A stretch of 64,000 nucleotides of DNA from Chamaelirium japonicum. Taxonomy: Eukaryota > Streptophyta > Magnoliopsida > Liliales > Melanthiaceae. The stretch is taken from the NCBI GenBank assembly GCA_947650365.1, contig CANTAL010000129.1, positions 248,001 through 312,000 on the forward strand, in the 5' to 3' direction. The notes beneath the pieces were generated by a model. That model searched no databases. It saw only the letters and a program-made list of their open reading frames with translations, and was not told the origin of the DNA. Below, piece by piece: positions 30,576 to 43,793 of this stretch. Made by a program: the position numbers and the translations under genes. Positions within the stretch are counted from its first letter, which is position 1, and every line of letters begins with the position of its first letter.

Positions 30576-33118
30576 ATCGTATGAATGAATTAGAATGGAT
30601 ACATTCGTGCGAATGAATTAGAATGGATCATACGAATGAATTAGAATGGATCATGCGAATGAATTAGAATTGATCATACGAATGAATTATAATGGATCGT
30701 ACGAATGAATTAGAATGGATACATTCGTGCGAATGAATTAGAATGGGTCATACGAATGAATTAGATTGGATCGTGCGAATGAATTAGAATGGATCGTACG
30801 ATGTAATCTAATTCATTCTAATTCATTCGTACATTCGTACGATCCATTCTAATTCATTCGTACGATCCATTCTAATTCATTCGCACTAATGTATCCATTC
30901 TAATTTATTCGTACGATCCATTTTAATTCGTTCGCATGATCCATTCTAATTCATTCGTACGATCCATTCTAATTCATTCACACGATCCATTCTAATTCAT
31001 TCGTACGATCCATTCTAATCCGTTCGTACGAATGTAACCATTCTAATTCATTCGTACAATCCATTCTAATTCATTCCTACGATCCATTCTAATTCATTCG
31101 CACGAATGTAACCATTCTAATTCATTCGTACGATCCATTCTAATTCATTCCTACGATCCATTCTAATTCATTCTCACAAATGTAACCTTTCTAATTCATT
31201 TGTACGATCCATTCTAATTCATTCAAACGATCCATTCTAATCCATTCGTACGATCCATTCTAATCCATTCGTACGATCCATTCTAATTCATTCGCACGAA
31301 TGTAACCATTCTAATTCATTTGTATGATCTATCTAATTCATTCCTATGATCCATTCTAATTCATTCGCACGAATGTATCCATTCTAATTCATTTGCACGA
31401 TCCATTCTAATTCATTCCTATGATCCATTCTAAATCATTCGTACGATCCATTTTAATTCATTCGCTCGAATGTATCCATTCTAATTCATTCGTACGATCC
31501 ATTCTAATTCGTTCGTACGATCCATTCTAATTCGTTCGTACGATCAATTCTAATCCATTCGTACGATCCATTCTAATTCATTCGTACAAATGAATTAGAA
31601 TGGATCGTATGAATGAATTAGAATGGATCGTACGAATGAATTAGAATGGATCGTGCGAATGAATTAGAATGAATCGTACGAATGAATTAGAATGGATACA
31701 TTCGTGCGAATGAATTAGAATGGATCGTACGAATGGATTAGAATGGATCGTACGAATGGATTAGAATGGATCGTACGAATGAATTAGAATGGATTGTACA
31801 AATGAATTAGAAAGGTTACATTTATGAGAATGAATTAGAATGGATCGTACGAATGAATTAGAATGGATAGTACCAATGAATTAGAATGGATACATTCGTG
31901 CGAATGAATTAGAGTGGATCATAGGAATGAATTAGAATGGATCGTACGAATGAATTAGAATGGTTACATTCGTGCGAATGAATTAGAATGGATCGTACGA
32001 ATGAATTAGAATGGATCGTGCGAATGAATTAGAATGGATCGTACGAATGGATTAGAATGGATCGAACGAATGGATTAGAATGGATCGTACGAATGAATTA
32101 GAATGGATCGTGCGAATGAATTAGAATTGATCATACGAATATATTAGAATGGATCGTACGAATGAATTAGAATGGATCATATGAAAGAATTACAATGGAT
32201 CGTGCGAATGAATTAGAAAGGATCGTATGAATGAATTAGAATGGATATATTCGTGCGAATGAATTAGATTGCATCGTACGAATGAATTTGAATGGATTGT
32301 ACGAATGAATTAGAATGGATCGTACGAATGAATTAGAATGGATCATGCGAATCAATTAGAATAGATCGTACGAATGAATTAGAATGGATCGTACGAATAA
32401 ATTAGAATGGATCGTGCGAATGAATTAGAATGGATCGTACGAATGAATTAGAATGGGTCCACCGAATGAGTTAGAATGGATCATGCGAATGAATTAGAAT
32501 GGATCGTACGAATGAATTAGAATGGATACATTCGTGCGAATGAATTAGAATGGATCGGACAAATGAATTAGAATTGATCGTGCGAATGAATTAGAATGGG
32601 TCATACGATTGAATTTGAATGGATCGTACGAATAAATTAGATTGGATACATTTGTGCGATGAATAAGAATGGAGCGTACGAATGAATTAGAATGGAGCGT
32701 ATGAATGAACTAGAATGCATACATTCGTGCGAATGAATTAGAATGGATTGCACGAATGAATTAGAATGGTTACATTCGTGCGAATAAATTAGAATGGATC
32801 GTACGAATGAATTAGAATGGATAGTTCGAATGAATTAGAATGAATCGTACGAATGAATTAGAATAGATCGTTCGAAAAAATAAGAATGGATCATACAAAT
32901 GAATTAGAATAGATATATTCATGCGAATGAATTAGAATGGATCGTATGAATGTATTAGAATGGATCGTGCGAATGAATTAGAATGGATCGTATGAATAAA
33001 TTAGAATGGATCGTACGAATGAATTAAAATGGATACATTTGTGCGAATTAGAATGGATCGTACGAATATATTAGAATGAATTATATGAATGCATTAGAAT
33101 AGAATTATATGAATTAGA

Positions 33119-33444
33119 ATGAATTATATGAATGCATTAGAATAGATCATACGAATGGATTAGAATGGATCGTACGAATGGATTAGAATGAATCGTACGA
33201 ATGGATTAGAATGGATCATACGAATGAATTAGAAAGGTTACATTCGTGAGAATGAATTAGAATGAATTAGAATGAATTAGAATGAATTATATGAATGCAT
33301 TAGAATAGATCATACGAATGGATTAGAATGGATCGTACGAATGGATTAGAATGAATCGTACGAATGGATTAGAATGGATCATACGAATGAATTAGAAAGG
33401 TTACATTCGTGAGAATGAATTAGAATGGATCGTACGAATGAATT
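33119..33444 (+). repeat. 163-bp tandem duplication inside copy B
   Basis: The string ATTATATGAATGCATTAG, followed by three GGATTAG-type monomers and a GGTTACATTCGTGAG 28-mer, occurs twice with a 163-bp spacing (GATTAGAATGAATCG at 33181 and 33344). A short irregular run of ATGAATTAG words lies at the seam. Copy A has a single unit at about 17430-17570. Confidence 0.82.
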
Positions 33445-34707
33445 AGAATGGATCATGCGAATGAATTTGAATGGATCATACGAATGAATAAGAATGGATC
33501 GTACGAATGAATTAGAATGGATACATTCAAGCGAATGAATAAGAATAGATCGTAGGAATGAATTAGAATGGATCATACGAATGAATTAGAATGGATCGTG
33601 CGAATGAATTAGAATAGATTGTACGAATGAATTAGAATGGATACATTCGTGCGAATGAATTAGAATGGATCGGACGAATGAATTAGAATGGATCGTACGA
33701 TTCATTCTAATTCATTCGTACGATCCATTCTAATGCATTCGTATGATTCATTCTAATTCATTCGCATGATCCATTCTAATTCATTCGTACAATCCATTCT
33801 TATTCATTCATACGATCCATTCTAATTCATTTGCACAATCCATTCTAATTCATTCGTACGATCCATTCTAATTCATTCGTATGAGCCATTCTAATTCATT
33901 CGCACGAATGTATCCATTCTAATTCATTTGCACGATCCATTCTAATTCATTCCTATGATACATTCTAATTTATTCGTACGATCCATTCTAATTCATTCGC
34001 TCGAATGTATCCATTCTAATTCATTCGTACGATCCATTCTAATTCATTCATACGATCCATTCTAATTCATTCTCACGAATGTAACCTTTTTAATTCATTT
34101 GTATGATCCATTCTAATTCATTCGTACGATCCATTCTAATCCATTCGTACGATCTATTCTAATCCATTCGTACGATCCATTCTAATTCATTCATACGATC
34201 CATTCTAATTCATTCGCACAAATGTAACCATTCTAATTCATTTGTATGATTCATTCTAATTCATTCGTATGAGCTATTCTAATTCATTCGTACGATCCAT
34301 TCTAATGCATTCGTACGATTCATTCTAATTCATTTGGATAAATATATCCATTCTAATTCATTCGTACGATCCATTCTAATGCATTCGTACGATTCATTCT
34401 AATTCATTTGTACGATCCAGTCTAATTCATTCGTACGATCTATTCTAATTCATTCGTCCGATCCATTCTAATTCATTCGCACGAATGTATCCATTCTAAT
34501 TCATTCGTACAATCCATTCTAATTCATTCGCACGATCCATTCTAATTCATTCGTATGATCCATTCTAATTCATTCCTACGATCTATTCTAATTCATTCGC
34601 TCGAATGTATCCATTCTAATTCATTCGTACAATCCATTCTAATTCATTCGCACGATCTATTCTAATTCATTCGTATGATCCATTCTAATCCATTCGTATG
34701 ATCCATT

Positions 34708-37700
34708 CTAATTCATTCGTACGAATGTATCCGTTCTAATCATTTTGTACGATCCATTCTAACCCATTCATACGATCCATTCTAATTCATTCGCACGAAT
34801 ATAACCATTCTAATTCATTCATATGATCCATTCTAATCCATTCGTACGATCCATTCTAACTCATTCCTACGATCCATTCTAATTCATTCGCACGAATGTA
34901 TCCATTCTAATTCATTTGCACGATCCATTCTAATTCATTCCTATGATCCATTCTAATTCTTTCATACGATCCATTCTAATTCATTCGCTCGAATGTATCC
35001 ATTCGAATTCATTTGCACGATCCATTCTAATTTTTTCATATGATCCATTCTAATTCATTCGCAGGAATGTATCCATTATAATTCATTCGTAGAATCCATT
35101 CTAATTCATTCGCACGATCCATTCTAATTCATTCCTACGATCCATTCTATTTCATTCGTATGATCTATTCTAATTCATTCGCACGAATGTATCCATTCTA
35201 ATTTATTTGCACGATCCATTCTAATTCATTACTACGATCCATTCTAATTCATTCATACGATCCATTCTAATTCATTCGCTCGAATGTATCCATTCTAATT
35301 CATTCGTACGATCCATTCTAATTCGTTCATACGATCTATTCTAATTCGTTCATACGATCCATTCTAATTCGTTCGTACGATTCATTCTAATTCATTCGTA
35401 CGATCCATTCTAATGCATTCGTACGATTCATTCTAATTCATTAGTACGATCCATTCCAATCCATTCGTATGATCCATTCTAATCCATTCATATGATCCAT
35501 TCTAACTCATTCGGTGGATCCATTCTAATGCATTCGTACGATTCATTCTAATTCATTCGCACGATCCATTCTAATTCATTTGCACGATCCATTCTAATTC
35601 ATTCCTTTGATCCATTCTAATTCGTTCGTACGATCAATTCTAATTCATTCGCTCGAATGTATCCATTCTAATTCATTCGTACGATCCATTATAATTCATT
35701 CGTACGATCAATTCTAATTCATTCTCACGAATGTAACCTTTCTAATTCATTTGTACGATCCATTCTAATTAGAAAGGTTACATTCGAGCGAATGAATGAG
35801 AATAGATCGTAGGAATGAATTAGAATGGATCATACGAATGAATTAGAATGGATCGTGCGAATAAATTAGAATGAATCGTACGAATGCATTAGAATGGATC
35901 GTACGAATGAATTAGAATGAATCGTACGAACGAATTAGAATGGATCGTACGAACGAATTAGAATGGATCGTACGAACGAATTATAAAGGATCGTATGAAC
36001 GAATTAGAATGTATCGTACGAATTAATTAAAATGGATTCATTCGAGCGAACGAATTAGAATGGATCGTACGAATGAATTAGAATGGATCATAGGAATGAA
36101 TTAGAATGGATCATGCAAATGAATTAGAATGGATACATTCGTGCGAATGAATTAGAATAGATCATATGAATGAATTAGAATGGATCATACGAATGAATTA
36201 GAATGGATCGTGCGAATGAATTAGAATGAATCGTACGAATGAATTAGAATGGATCGTACGAATGAATTAGAATGGATACATTTGTACGAATGAAGTAGAA
36301 TGGATCGTACGAATGGATTAGAATAGTTACATTTGTGCGAATGAATTAGATTGCATCGTATGAATGAATTTGAATAGATTGTACGAATGAATTAGAATGG
36401 ATCGTACGAATGAATTAGAATGGATACATTCGAGCGAATGAATTAGAATGGATCATACGAATGAATTAGAATGGATACATTTGTGCGAATGAATTTGAAT
36501 GGATTGCACGAATTGAATTAGAATGGATCATACGAATGAATTAGAATGGATCGTGCGAATAAATTAGAATTGATCATACGAATGAAATAGAATGGATCGT
36601 ACGAATGAATTAGAATGGATCGTACGAATGAATTAGAATGGATCATATGAAAGAATTAGAATGGATCGTGCGAATGAATTAGAAAGGATCGTACGAATGA
36701 ATTAGAATGGATTGTACGAATGAATTAGAATGGATCATACAAATGAATTAGAATGGATCATACAAATGAATTAGAAAGGTTACATTCATGAGAATTAATT
36801 AGAATGGATCGTACGATTGAATTAGAATGGATACATTCGAGCGAATGAATTAGAATGGATCGTACGTATGAATTAGAATGGATCATAAGAATGAATTAGA
36901 ATGGATCGTGCAAATGATTTAGAATGGATACATTCGTGCGAATGAATTAGAATGGATCGTAAGAATGAATTAGAATGGATCGTACAAATGTATTAGAATG
37001 GTTACATTCGTGCGAATGAATTAGAATGGATCATAGGAAAGAATTAGAACGGATTGTGCGAATGAATTAGAATGGATCGTACGAATGAATTAGAATGGAT
37101 CGTATGAATGAATTAGAATGGATTGTACGAATGAATTAGAATGGATACATTCGTGCGAATGAATTAGAATAGATCGTGCGAATAAATTAGAATGGATCGA
37201 TCGTACGAATGAATTAGAATGGATCGTGCGAATGAATTAGAATGGATCGTACAAATGAATTAGAATGGATCGAACGAATGAATTAGAATAGATCAAACGA
37301 ATGAATTTGAATGAATACATTCGAGCGAATGAATTAGAATAGATCGTAGGAATGAATTAGAATGGATCATACGAATGAATTAGAATGGATCGTGCGAATG
37401 AATTAGAAAGTATCGTATGAATGAATTAGAATGGATATATTCGTGCGAATGAATTAGATTGCATCGTACGAATGAATTTGAATGGATTGTACGAATGAAT
37501 TAGAATGGATCGTACGAATGAATTAGAATGGATCATGCGAATGAATTAGAATAGATCGTACGAATGAATTAGAATGGATCGTACGAATAAATTAGAATGG
37601 ATCGTGCGAATGAATTAGAATGGATCATACGAATGAATTAGAATGGATCGTACAAATGAATTAGAAAGGTTACATTTGTGAGAATGAATTAGAATGGATC

Positions 37701-40700
37701 GTACGAATGAACTAGAATGGATCGTACAAATGGATTAGAATGGATCGTACGAATGAATTAGAATGGATCATGCGAATGAATTAGAATGGATTGTACGAAT
37801 GAATTAGAATGGATACATTTGTGCGAATGAATTAGAATGGATTGTGCGAATGAATTAGAATGGATCGTACGAATGAATTAGAATGGATATATTTATGCGA
37901 ATAAATTAGAATGGATCGAACGAATGAATTAGAATGGATACATTTGTGCGAATGAATTAGAATAGATCATACAAATGAATTAGAATGCATCGTACGAATG
38001 AATTAGAATGGATACATTTATGCGAATGAATTAGAATGGATCGTATATTCGTGCAAATAAATTAGAATGGATCGTACGAATGAATTATAATGGATCCACC
38101 GAATGAGTTAGAATAGATCATATGAATGAATTAGAATGGATCGTACGAATAAATAAGAATGGATTGTGCGAATGAATTAGAATGGATCGTATGAATGAAT
38201 AAGAATGGATCGTACGAATGGATTAGAATGGATCGTACGATGCAATCTAATTCATTCTAATTCATTCGCAAGAATGTTTCTAATTCATTCGCACGATCCA
38301 TTCTAATTCATTCGTATGATCCATCCTAATTCATTCATACAATCCATTCTAATTCATTCGCACAATCCATTCTAATTCATTCATACGATCCATTCTAATT
38401 CATTCGTATGATCCATTCTAACTCATTCGATGGATCCATTCTAATTCATTCGTACGATCCATTCAAATTCATTCGTACGATGCAATCTAATTCATTCACA
38501 CAAATGTATCTAATCTAATTCATTCGTACAATACGTTCTAATCCATTCGTACAATCCATTCTAATCCATTCGTACGATCCATTCTAATTCATTCGCACGA
38601 ATGTAATTATTCTAATTCATTCATATGATCCATTCTAATTCATTCGTATGATCCATTCGAATTCATTCGTACGATCCATTCGAATTCATTCGTACGATCC
38701 ATTCTAATTCGTTCATACGATCCATTCTAATTCGTTCGTACGATCCATTCTAATTCGTTCGTATGATCCATTCTAATTCATTTGTACGGTCCATTTTAAT
38801 TCATTCGCATGATCCATTCTAATTCATTCATACGATCCATTCTAATTAATTCCTACGATCTATTCTAATTCATTCCTACGATCTATTCTAATTCATTCGC
38901 TCGAATGTATCCATTGTAATTCATTCGTACGATCTATTCTTATTCATTCGTACGATCTATTCAAATTCATTCGCATGATCCATTCTAATTCATTCGTATG
39001 ATCCATTCTAATTCATTCTCATGATCCATTCTAATACATTCTAATCCATTCGTACGATCCATTCTAATCCATTCGTACGATCCGTTCAAATCCATTCGCA
39101 CGAATGTATCCATTCTAATTCATTCGCTCGAATGTATCCATTCTAATTCATTCGTACGATCCATTCTAATTCATTCGTCCGATCCATTCTAATTCATTCG
39201 CACGAATGTATCCATTCTAATTCATTCGTACAATCTATTCGAATTCATTCGCACGATCCATTCTAATTCATTCGTATGATCCATTTTAATTCATTCGTAC
39301 GATCCATTCTAATTCATTCGCTCGAATGTATCCATTCTAATTCATTCGTACGATCCATTCTAATTCATTCGTACGATTCATTCTAATCCATTCTCACGAA
39401 TGTAACATTTCTAATTCACTTGTATGATCCTTTCTAATTCTTTCGTACGATCCATTCTAATCCATTCGTACGATCCATTCTAATCCATTCGTACGATCCA
39501 TTCTAACTCATTCGTATGATTCATTCTAATTCATTCGCTCGAATGTATCCATTCTAATTCATCGCACGAATCCGTTCTAATTCATTCGCACGAATGTGTC
39601 CATTCTAATTCATTCATGCGAATGAATTAGAACGGATTCGTGCGATGAATTAGAATGGATCGTACGAATGAATTATAATGGATCGTATGAATGGATTAGA
39701 ATGGATCGTACGAATGGATTAGAATGAATCTTACGAATGGATTAGAATGGATCGTACGAATGAATTAGAATGGATCATACAAATGAATTAGAAAGGTTAC
39801 ATTCGTGAGAATGAATTAGAATGGATCGTACGAATGAATTAGAATGGATCGTACGAATGAATTAGAATGGCTACATTCGAGCAAATGAATTAGAATGGAT
39901 CGTACGAATGAATTATAATGGATCATACGAATGAATTAGAATGGATCGTGCGAATGAATTAGAATGGATTGTACGAATGAATTAGAATGGATACATTCGT
40001 ACGAATGAATTAGATTGGATCGGACGAATGAATTAGAATGGATCGTACGAATAAATTAGAATGGATACATTCGAGCGAATGAATTAGAATAGATTAGAAT
40101 GGATACATTCGTGCGAATGAATTAGAATGGATCGTACGAATGAATTAGAATGGATCGTACGAATAGATTAGAATGGATCGTATGAATGGATTAGAATGGA
40201 TCGTACGAATGAATTAGAATGGATCATACAAATGAATTACAAAGGTTACATTCGTGAGAATGAATTAGAGTGGATCATACGAATGAATTAGAATGGATCA
40301 TGCGAATGAATTTGAATGGATCGTACGAATGAATAAGAATGGATCGTACGAATGAATTAGAATGGATACATTCGAGCGAATGAATTATAATAGATCGTAG
40401 GAATGAATTAGAATGGATCATACGAATGAATTAGAATGGATCGTGCGAATGAATTAGATGATCCATTCTAATCCATTCGTACGATCCATTCTAATTCATT
40501 CGCACGAATGTAACCATTCTAATTCATTCGTACGATCCATTCTAATTCATTCGTACGATCCATTTTAATTCATTTGTACGAATGTATCCATTCTAATTCA
40601 CTCGCACGATCCATTCTAATTCATTCGCACGATCCATTCTAATTCATTCGTATGATCCATTCTAATTCATTCGCACAAATGTATCCATTCTAATTCATTC

Positions 40701-42835
40701 GTACGATCCATTCTAATTTATTTGCACGATCCATTCTAATTTATTCGTACGATCCATTCTAATTCATTCGCACGATCCATTCTAATTCATTCGTACGATC
40801 CATTCTAATTCATTCGCACGAATGTATCCATTGTAATGCATTCGTACGATCCATTCTAATTCATTAGTATGATCCATTCTAATCCATTCGTACGATCCAT
40901 TCTAATTCATTCGTACGATCCATTCTAATTCATTCTCACAAATGTAACCTTTCTAATTCATTTGTACGATCCATTCTAATTCATTCGTACGATCCATTCT
41001 AATTTATTCGTTCAAATATATCCATTCTAATTCATTCGTACGATCCATTCTAATTCATTCACACGATCCATTCTAATTCATTTGTACGATCCATTCTAAT
41101 TCATTCATATGATCTATTCTAATTCATTCGTACAATCCATTCTAATTCAGTCGTATGAATATAATGAATTAATATGGATCATGCGAATTAATTAAAATGG
41201 ATCATACAAATGAATTAGAATGGTTCGTGCGAATAAATTAGAATGGATCGTACGAATGAATTAGAATGGATATATTTGAACGAATAAATTAGAATGGATC
41301 GTACGAATGAATTAGAATGGATCGTACGAATGGATTAGAATGGATCGTACGAATGGATTAGCATGGATCGTACGAATGGATTAGAATGAATCGTAAGAAT
41401 GAATTAGAATAGATATATTTGTGCGAATGAATTAGAATGGATCGTACGAATGAATTAGAATGGATCGTACGAATGAATTAGAATGGATCGTGCGAATGAA
41501 TTAGAATGGATCGTATGAATGAATTAGAATGGATACATTGGTGCGAATGAGTTAGAATGGATCATACGAATGAATTAGAATGGATCGTACGAATGAATTA
41601 GAATGTATCGTACGAATGAATTAGAATGGATCGTGCGAATGAATTAGAATGGATCGTACGAACGAATTAGAATGGATCGTACGAACGAATTAGAATCGAT
41701 CGTAGGAATGAATTAGAATGGATCATACGAATGGATTAGAATGGATCGTACGAATGGATCATGCGAGTGAATTAGATTGGATCGTACGAATGAATTAGAA
41801 TGGATCGTACGAATGAATTTGAATGGATCGTACAAATGAATTAGAATGGATCGTAGGATTGAATTAGAATGGATCGTGCAAATGAATTAGAATGGATACA
41901 TTCGTGCGAATGAATTAGAATGGATTGTAAGAATGAATTAGAATGGATCGTACGAATGAATTATAATGGTTACATTCGTGCGAATGAATTTGAATGGATC
42001 GTACGAATGGATTAGAATGGATCGTACGAATGGATTAGAATGGATCGTACGAATGAATTAGAATGGATCGTACAAATGAATTAGAAAGGTTACATTTGTG
42101 AGAATGAATTAGAATGGATCGTACAAATGGATTAGAATGGATCGTACGAATGGATTAGAATGGATCGTACGAATGGATTAGAATGGATTGTACGAACGAA
42201 TTAGAATGGATCGTACGAACGAATTAGAATGGATCGTACGAATGAATTAGAATGGATACATTCGAGCGAATGAATTAGAATGGATCGTACGAATGAAATA
42301 GAATGGATCATAGGAATGAATTAGAATGGATCGTGCAAATGAATTAGAATGGATACATTCGTGTGAATGAATTAGAATGGATCATAGGAATGAATTAGAA
42401 TGGATCGTATGATGAATTAGAGTGGTTACATTCGTGCGAATGAATTAGAATGGATCGTACAAATGGATTAGAATGGATCTTACGAATGGATTAGAACGCA
42501 TTGTACGAATGAATTAGAATAGATACATTTGTGCGAATGAATTAGATTGCATCGTACGAATGAATTTGAATGGATGGTACGAATGAATTAGAATGGATCG
42601 TACGAATGAATTAGAATGGATCATGCGAATGAATTAGAATAGATCGTACGAATGAATTAGAATGGATCGTAGGAATAAATTAGAATGGATTGTGCGAATG
42701 AATTAGAATGGATCGTACGAATGAATTAGAATGGATCCACCGAATGAGTTAGAATGGATCATACGAATGAATTAGAATGGATCGTACGAATGAACTAGAA
42801 TGGATACATTCGAGCGAATGAATTAGAATGGTTCG
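34708..42835. repeat. Satellite between the duplicated segment and the retrotransposon
   Basis: Blocks: minus to 35768, plus 35769-38237, minus 38238-39616, plus 39617-40458, minus 40459-41157, plus 41158-42835. The switch at 35769 is abrupt, joining CATTCTAATT to AGAAAGGTTAC. A stretch near 37380-37620 (ATTGCATCGTACG, then GAATTTGAATGG) resembles 16540-16740 and 32220-32420, so this variant block has at least three copies. No gene is seen. Confidence 0.88.
42831..42835. repeat. Target site duplication, left copy
   Basis: GTTCG directly precedes the TGTTGGGGG end of the 5' LTR. The right copy at 51125 is GTTCA, so four of five bases agree. It occupies the GATCG position of a 23-bp monomer. 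Confidence 0.75.
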
Positions 42836-42950
42836 TGTTGGGGGTAGCTGAAACTCGCCCAGGAGTTTGCGCCCCCGTGCTCACTAAATCATCTTGACAG
42901 GGAGCGAGATTCACATTGGGCTGAAGGGGCCCAAGGCCAAGAGCTCGCTC

Positions 42951-43190
42951 AGGAGCTCGCCTAGCTCGCGCAGGAGCTCGCCCATGCTTGCTCAGGAGCT
43001 CGCCTAGCTCGCGCAGGAGCTCTCCCAAGCTCGCCCAGGAGCTCGCCTAGCTCGCGCAGGAGCTCGCCCAAGCTCGCTCAGGAGCTCGCCTAGCTCGCGC
43101 AGGAGCTCGCCCATGCTCGCCCAGGAGCTCGCCTAGCTCGCGTAGGAGCTCGCCCATGCTCGCTCAGGAGCTCGCCCAAGCTTGCCCAGC
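42951..43190 (+). repeat. 43-bp tandem subrepeats in the 5' LTR
   Basis: AGGAGCTCGCC words start at 42951, 42994, 43037, 43080, 43123 and 43166, a strict 43-bp spacing. Each unit has two diverged halves (AGGAGCTCGCCTAGCTCGCG and AGGAGCTCGCCCATGCTCGC). They lie in the U3-like part upstream of the TATA-like box, where tandem repeats often act as promoter modules in plant LTRs; that role is inference here. Confidence 0.92.
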
Positions 43191-43499
43191 CCCTGTTTAT
43201 CGAAGAAGTCACTTCCGCGAAGTCCGACTCTTGATAGATATGGACGAAAGGGTGGAGCAGTGCAGGGCGAGCTTGCCTTTGCTTTCTCCCTGAGACCGCC
43301 CAGACTTGAACATTCTTGAATGGCCACCTGGCAGCGACAAGAAAGATGCTCTCCCCCACTCAAACCGCCTGGCAGGCTTGACGACAGAATGTCAGGGCGC
43401 GAGTACCAAGGACAGTCAGACCCACGCGAGCCAGATCGTGGGGGTCTAGAAGGCCCTGGAAGAATCTCCACGTGCCGGGCCACCATAGGCCGCCAATGT

Positions 43500-43507
43500 C
43501 TATAAAT
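43500..43507 (+). promoter_or_regulatory. TATA-like box in the 5' LTR
   Basis: CTATAAAT followed by GCA. It is conserved at 50920-50927 in the 3' LTR and sits about 200 bp before the LTR end, a normal place for the U3/R start of transcription. Not tested. Confidence 0.6.
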
Positions 43508-43706
43508 GCATACCCCCAGGCTCCAAAGTACAGGTTCGAATCCCATTTTCCTACCACTTTGGTATACAACAGCTCGCCGTTGTGCACCCGTGACTGACTT
43601 GAGCGTCGGAGGGTCTATGCTCCTAAGGGAGCCAGCCATTCTCACGTTCTCTTTTCTTTGTCTTGCAGGTGGCTCGCAAGGATCAGTGAAAAATCCCCCA
43701 AACATT

Positions 43707-43724
43707 TGGCACCGTCTGTGGGAT
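43707..43724 (+). promoter_or_regulatory. Primer-binding-like site
   Basis: Two bases after the 5' LTR end lies TGGCACCGTCTGTGGGAT. A TGG start, complementary to a tRNA CCA end, in this position is the hallmark of a minus-strand primer site, and similar TGGCGCCGTCTGTGGG strings are common after plant gypsy LTRs from memory. I could not assign the tRNA. Confidence 0.7.
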
Positions 43725-43793
43725 TTCGACTGGTTCCTGCGAGAACGCCCACGACCGCACGGTTGAACGCCATCGGCTCTTGTAAACCCAAGG

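Larger units (their letters stand above)
22068..34707. repeat. Compound satellite segment, copy B of the ~12.4 kb direct duplication
   Basis: Switch points at about 22222, 23231, 23402, 23746, 24514, 24657, 24819, 26614, 27006, 27273, 27319, 27523, 30800, 31587 and 33698 match those of copy A one for one. The A-to-B offset is 15,588 at the left, about 15,432 after 26614, 15,357 after 27273, 15,745 after 30800 and 15,857 at the right. The copies therefore differ by a few block-sized gains and losses, as well as scattered substitutions. Several stretches, for example 22222-22480 against 6634-6892, look almost identical. Confidence 0.88.
1..42835. repeat. 23-bp satellite array, left part, with frequent strand switches
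   Basis: Continuous tandem array with a 23-bp period (successive GATCGTAC words start 23 bases apart). The plus-oriented monomer is a core GAATGAATTAGAATGG with a tail ATCGTAC; minus-oriented blocks read GATCCATTCTAATTCATTC. A 28-bp form carries the tail ATACATTCGTGC (also GTTACATTCGTGAG and ATACATTCGAGC). I estimate about 1,780 monomers. No other mobile element or gene interrupts this part. Typical neighbouring monomers differ by 1-3 bases, mainly at the CG positions of the tail. The short period, CG dyad and near absence of other sequence are typical of heterochromatic satellite; whether it is centromeric, pericentromeric or subtelomeric cannot be told from sequence alone. Confidence 0.97.
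42836..43704 (+). repeat. 5' LTR
   Basis: 869 bp, begins TGTTGGGGG and ends CCCCCAAACA. It aligns over its full length with 50265-51124. By hand I count about 17 substitutions, nearly all transitions, and one length change of about 9 bp within the 43-bp subrepeats. A TATA-like word CTATAAAT lies at 43500-43507. The first third is a GAGCTC-rich tandem array. Confidence 0.95.

Noticed and set aside
1-42835. CRISPR-like repetition
   Set aside because: The repeats are contiguous 23- and 28-bp monomers without unique spacers, in a plant-type context.
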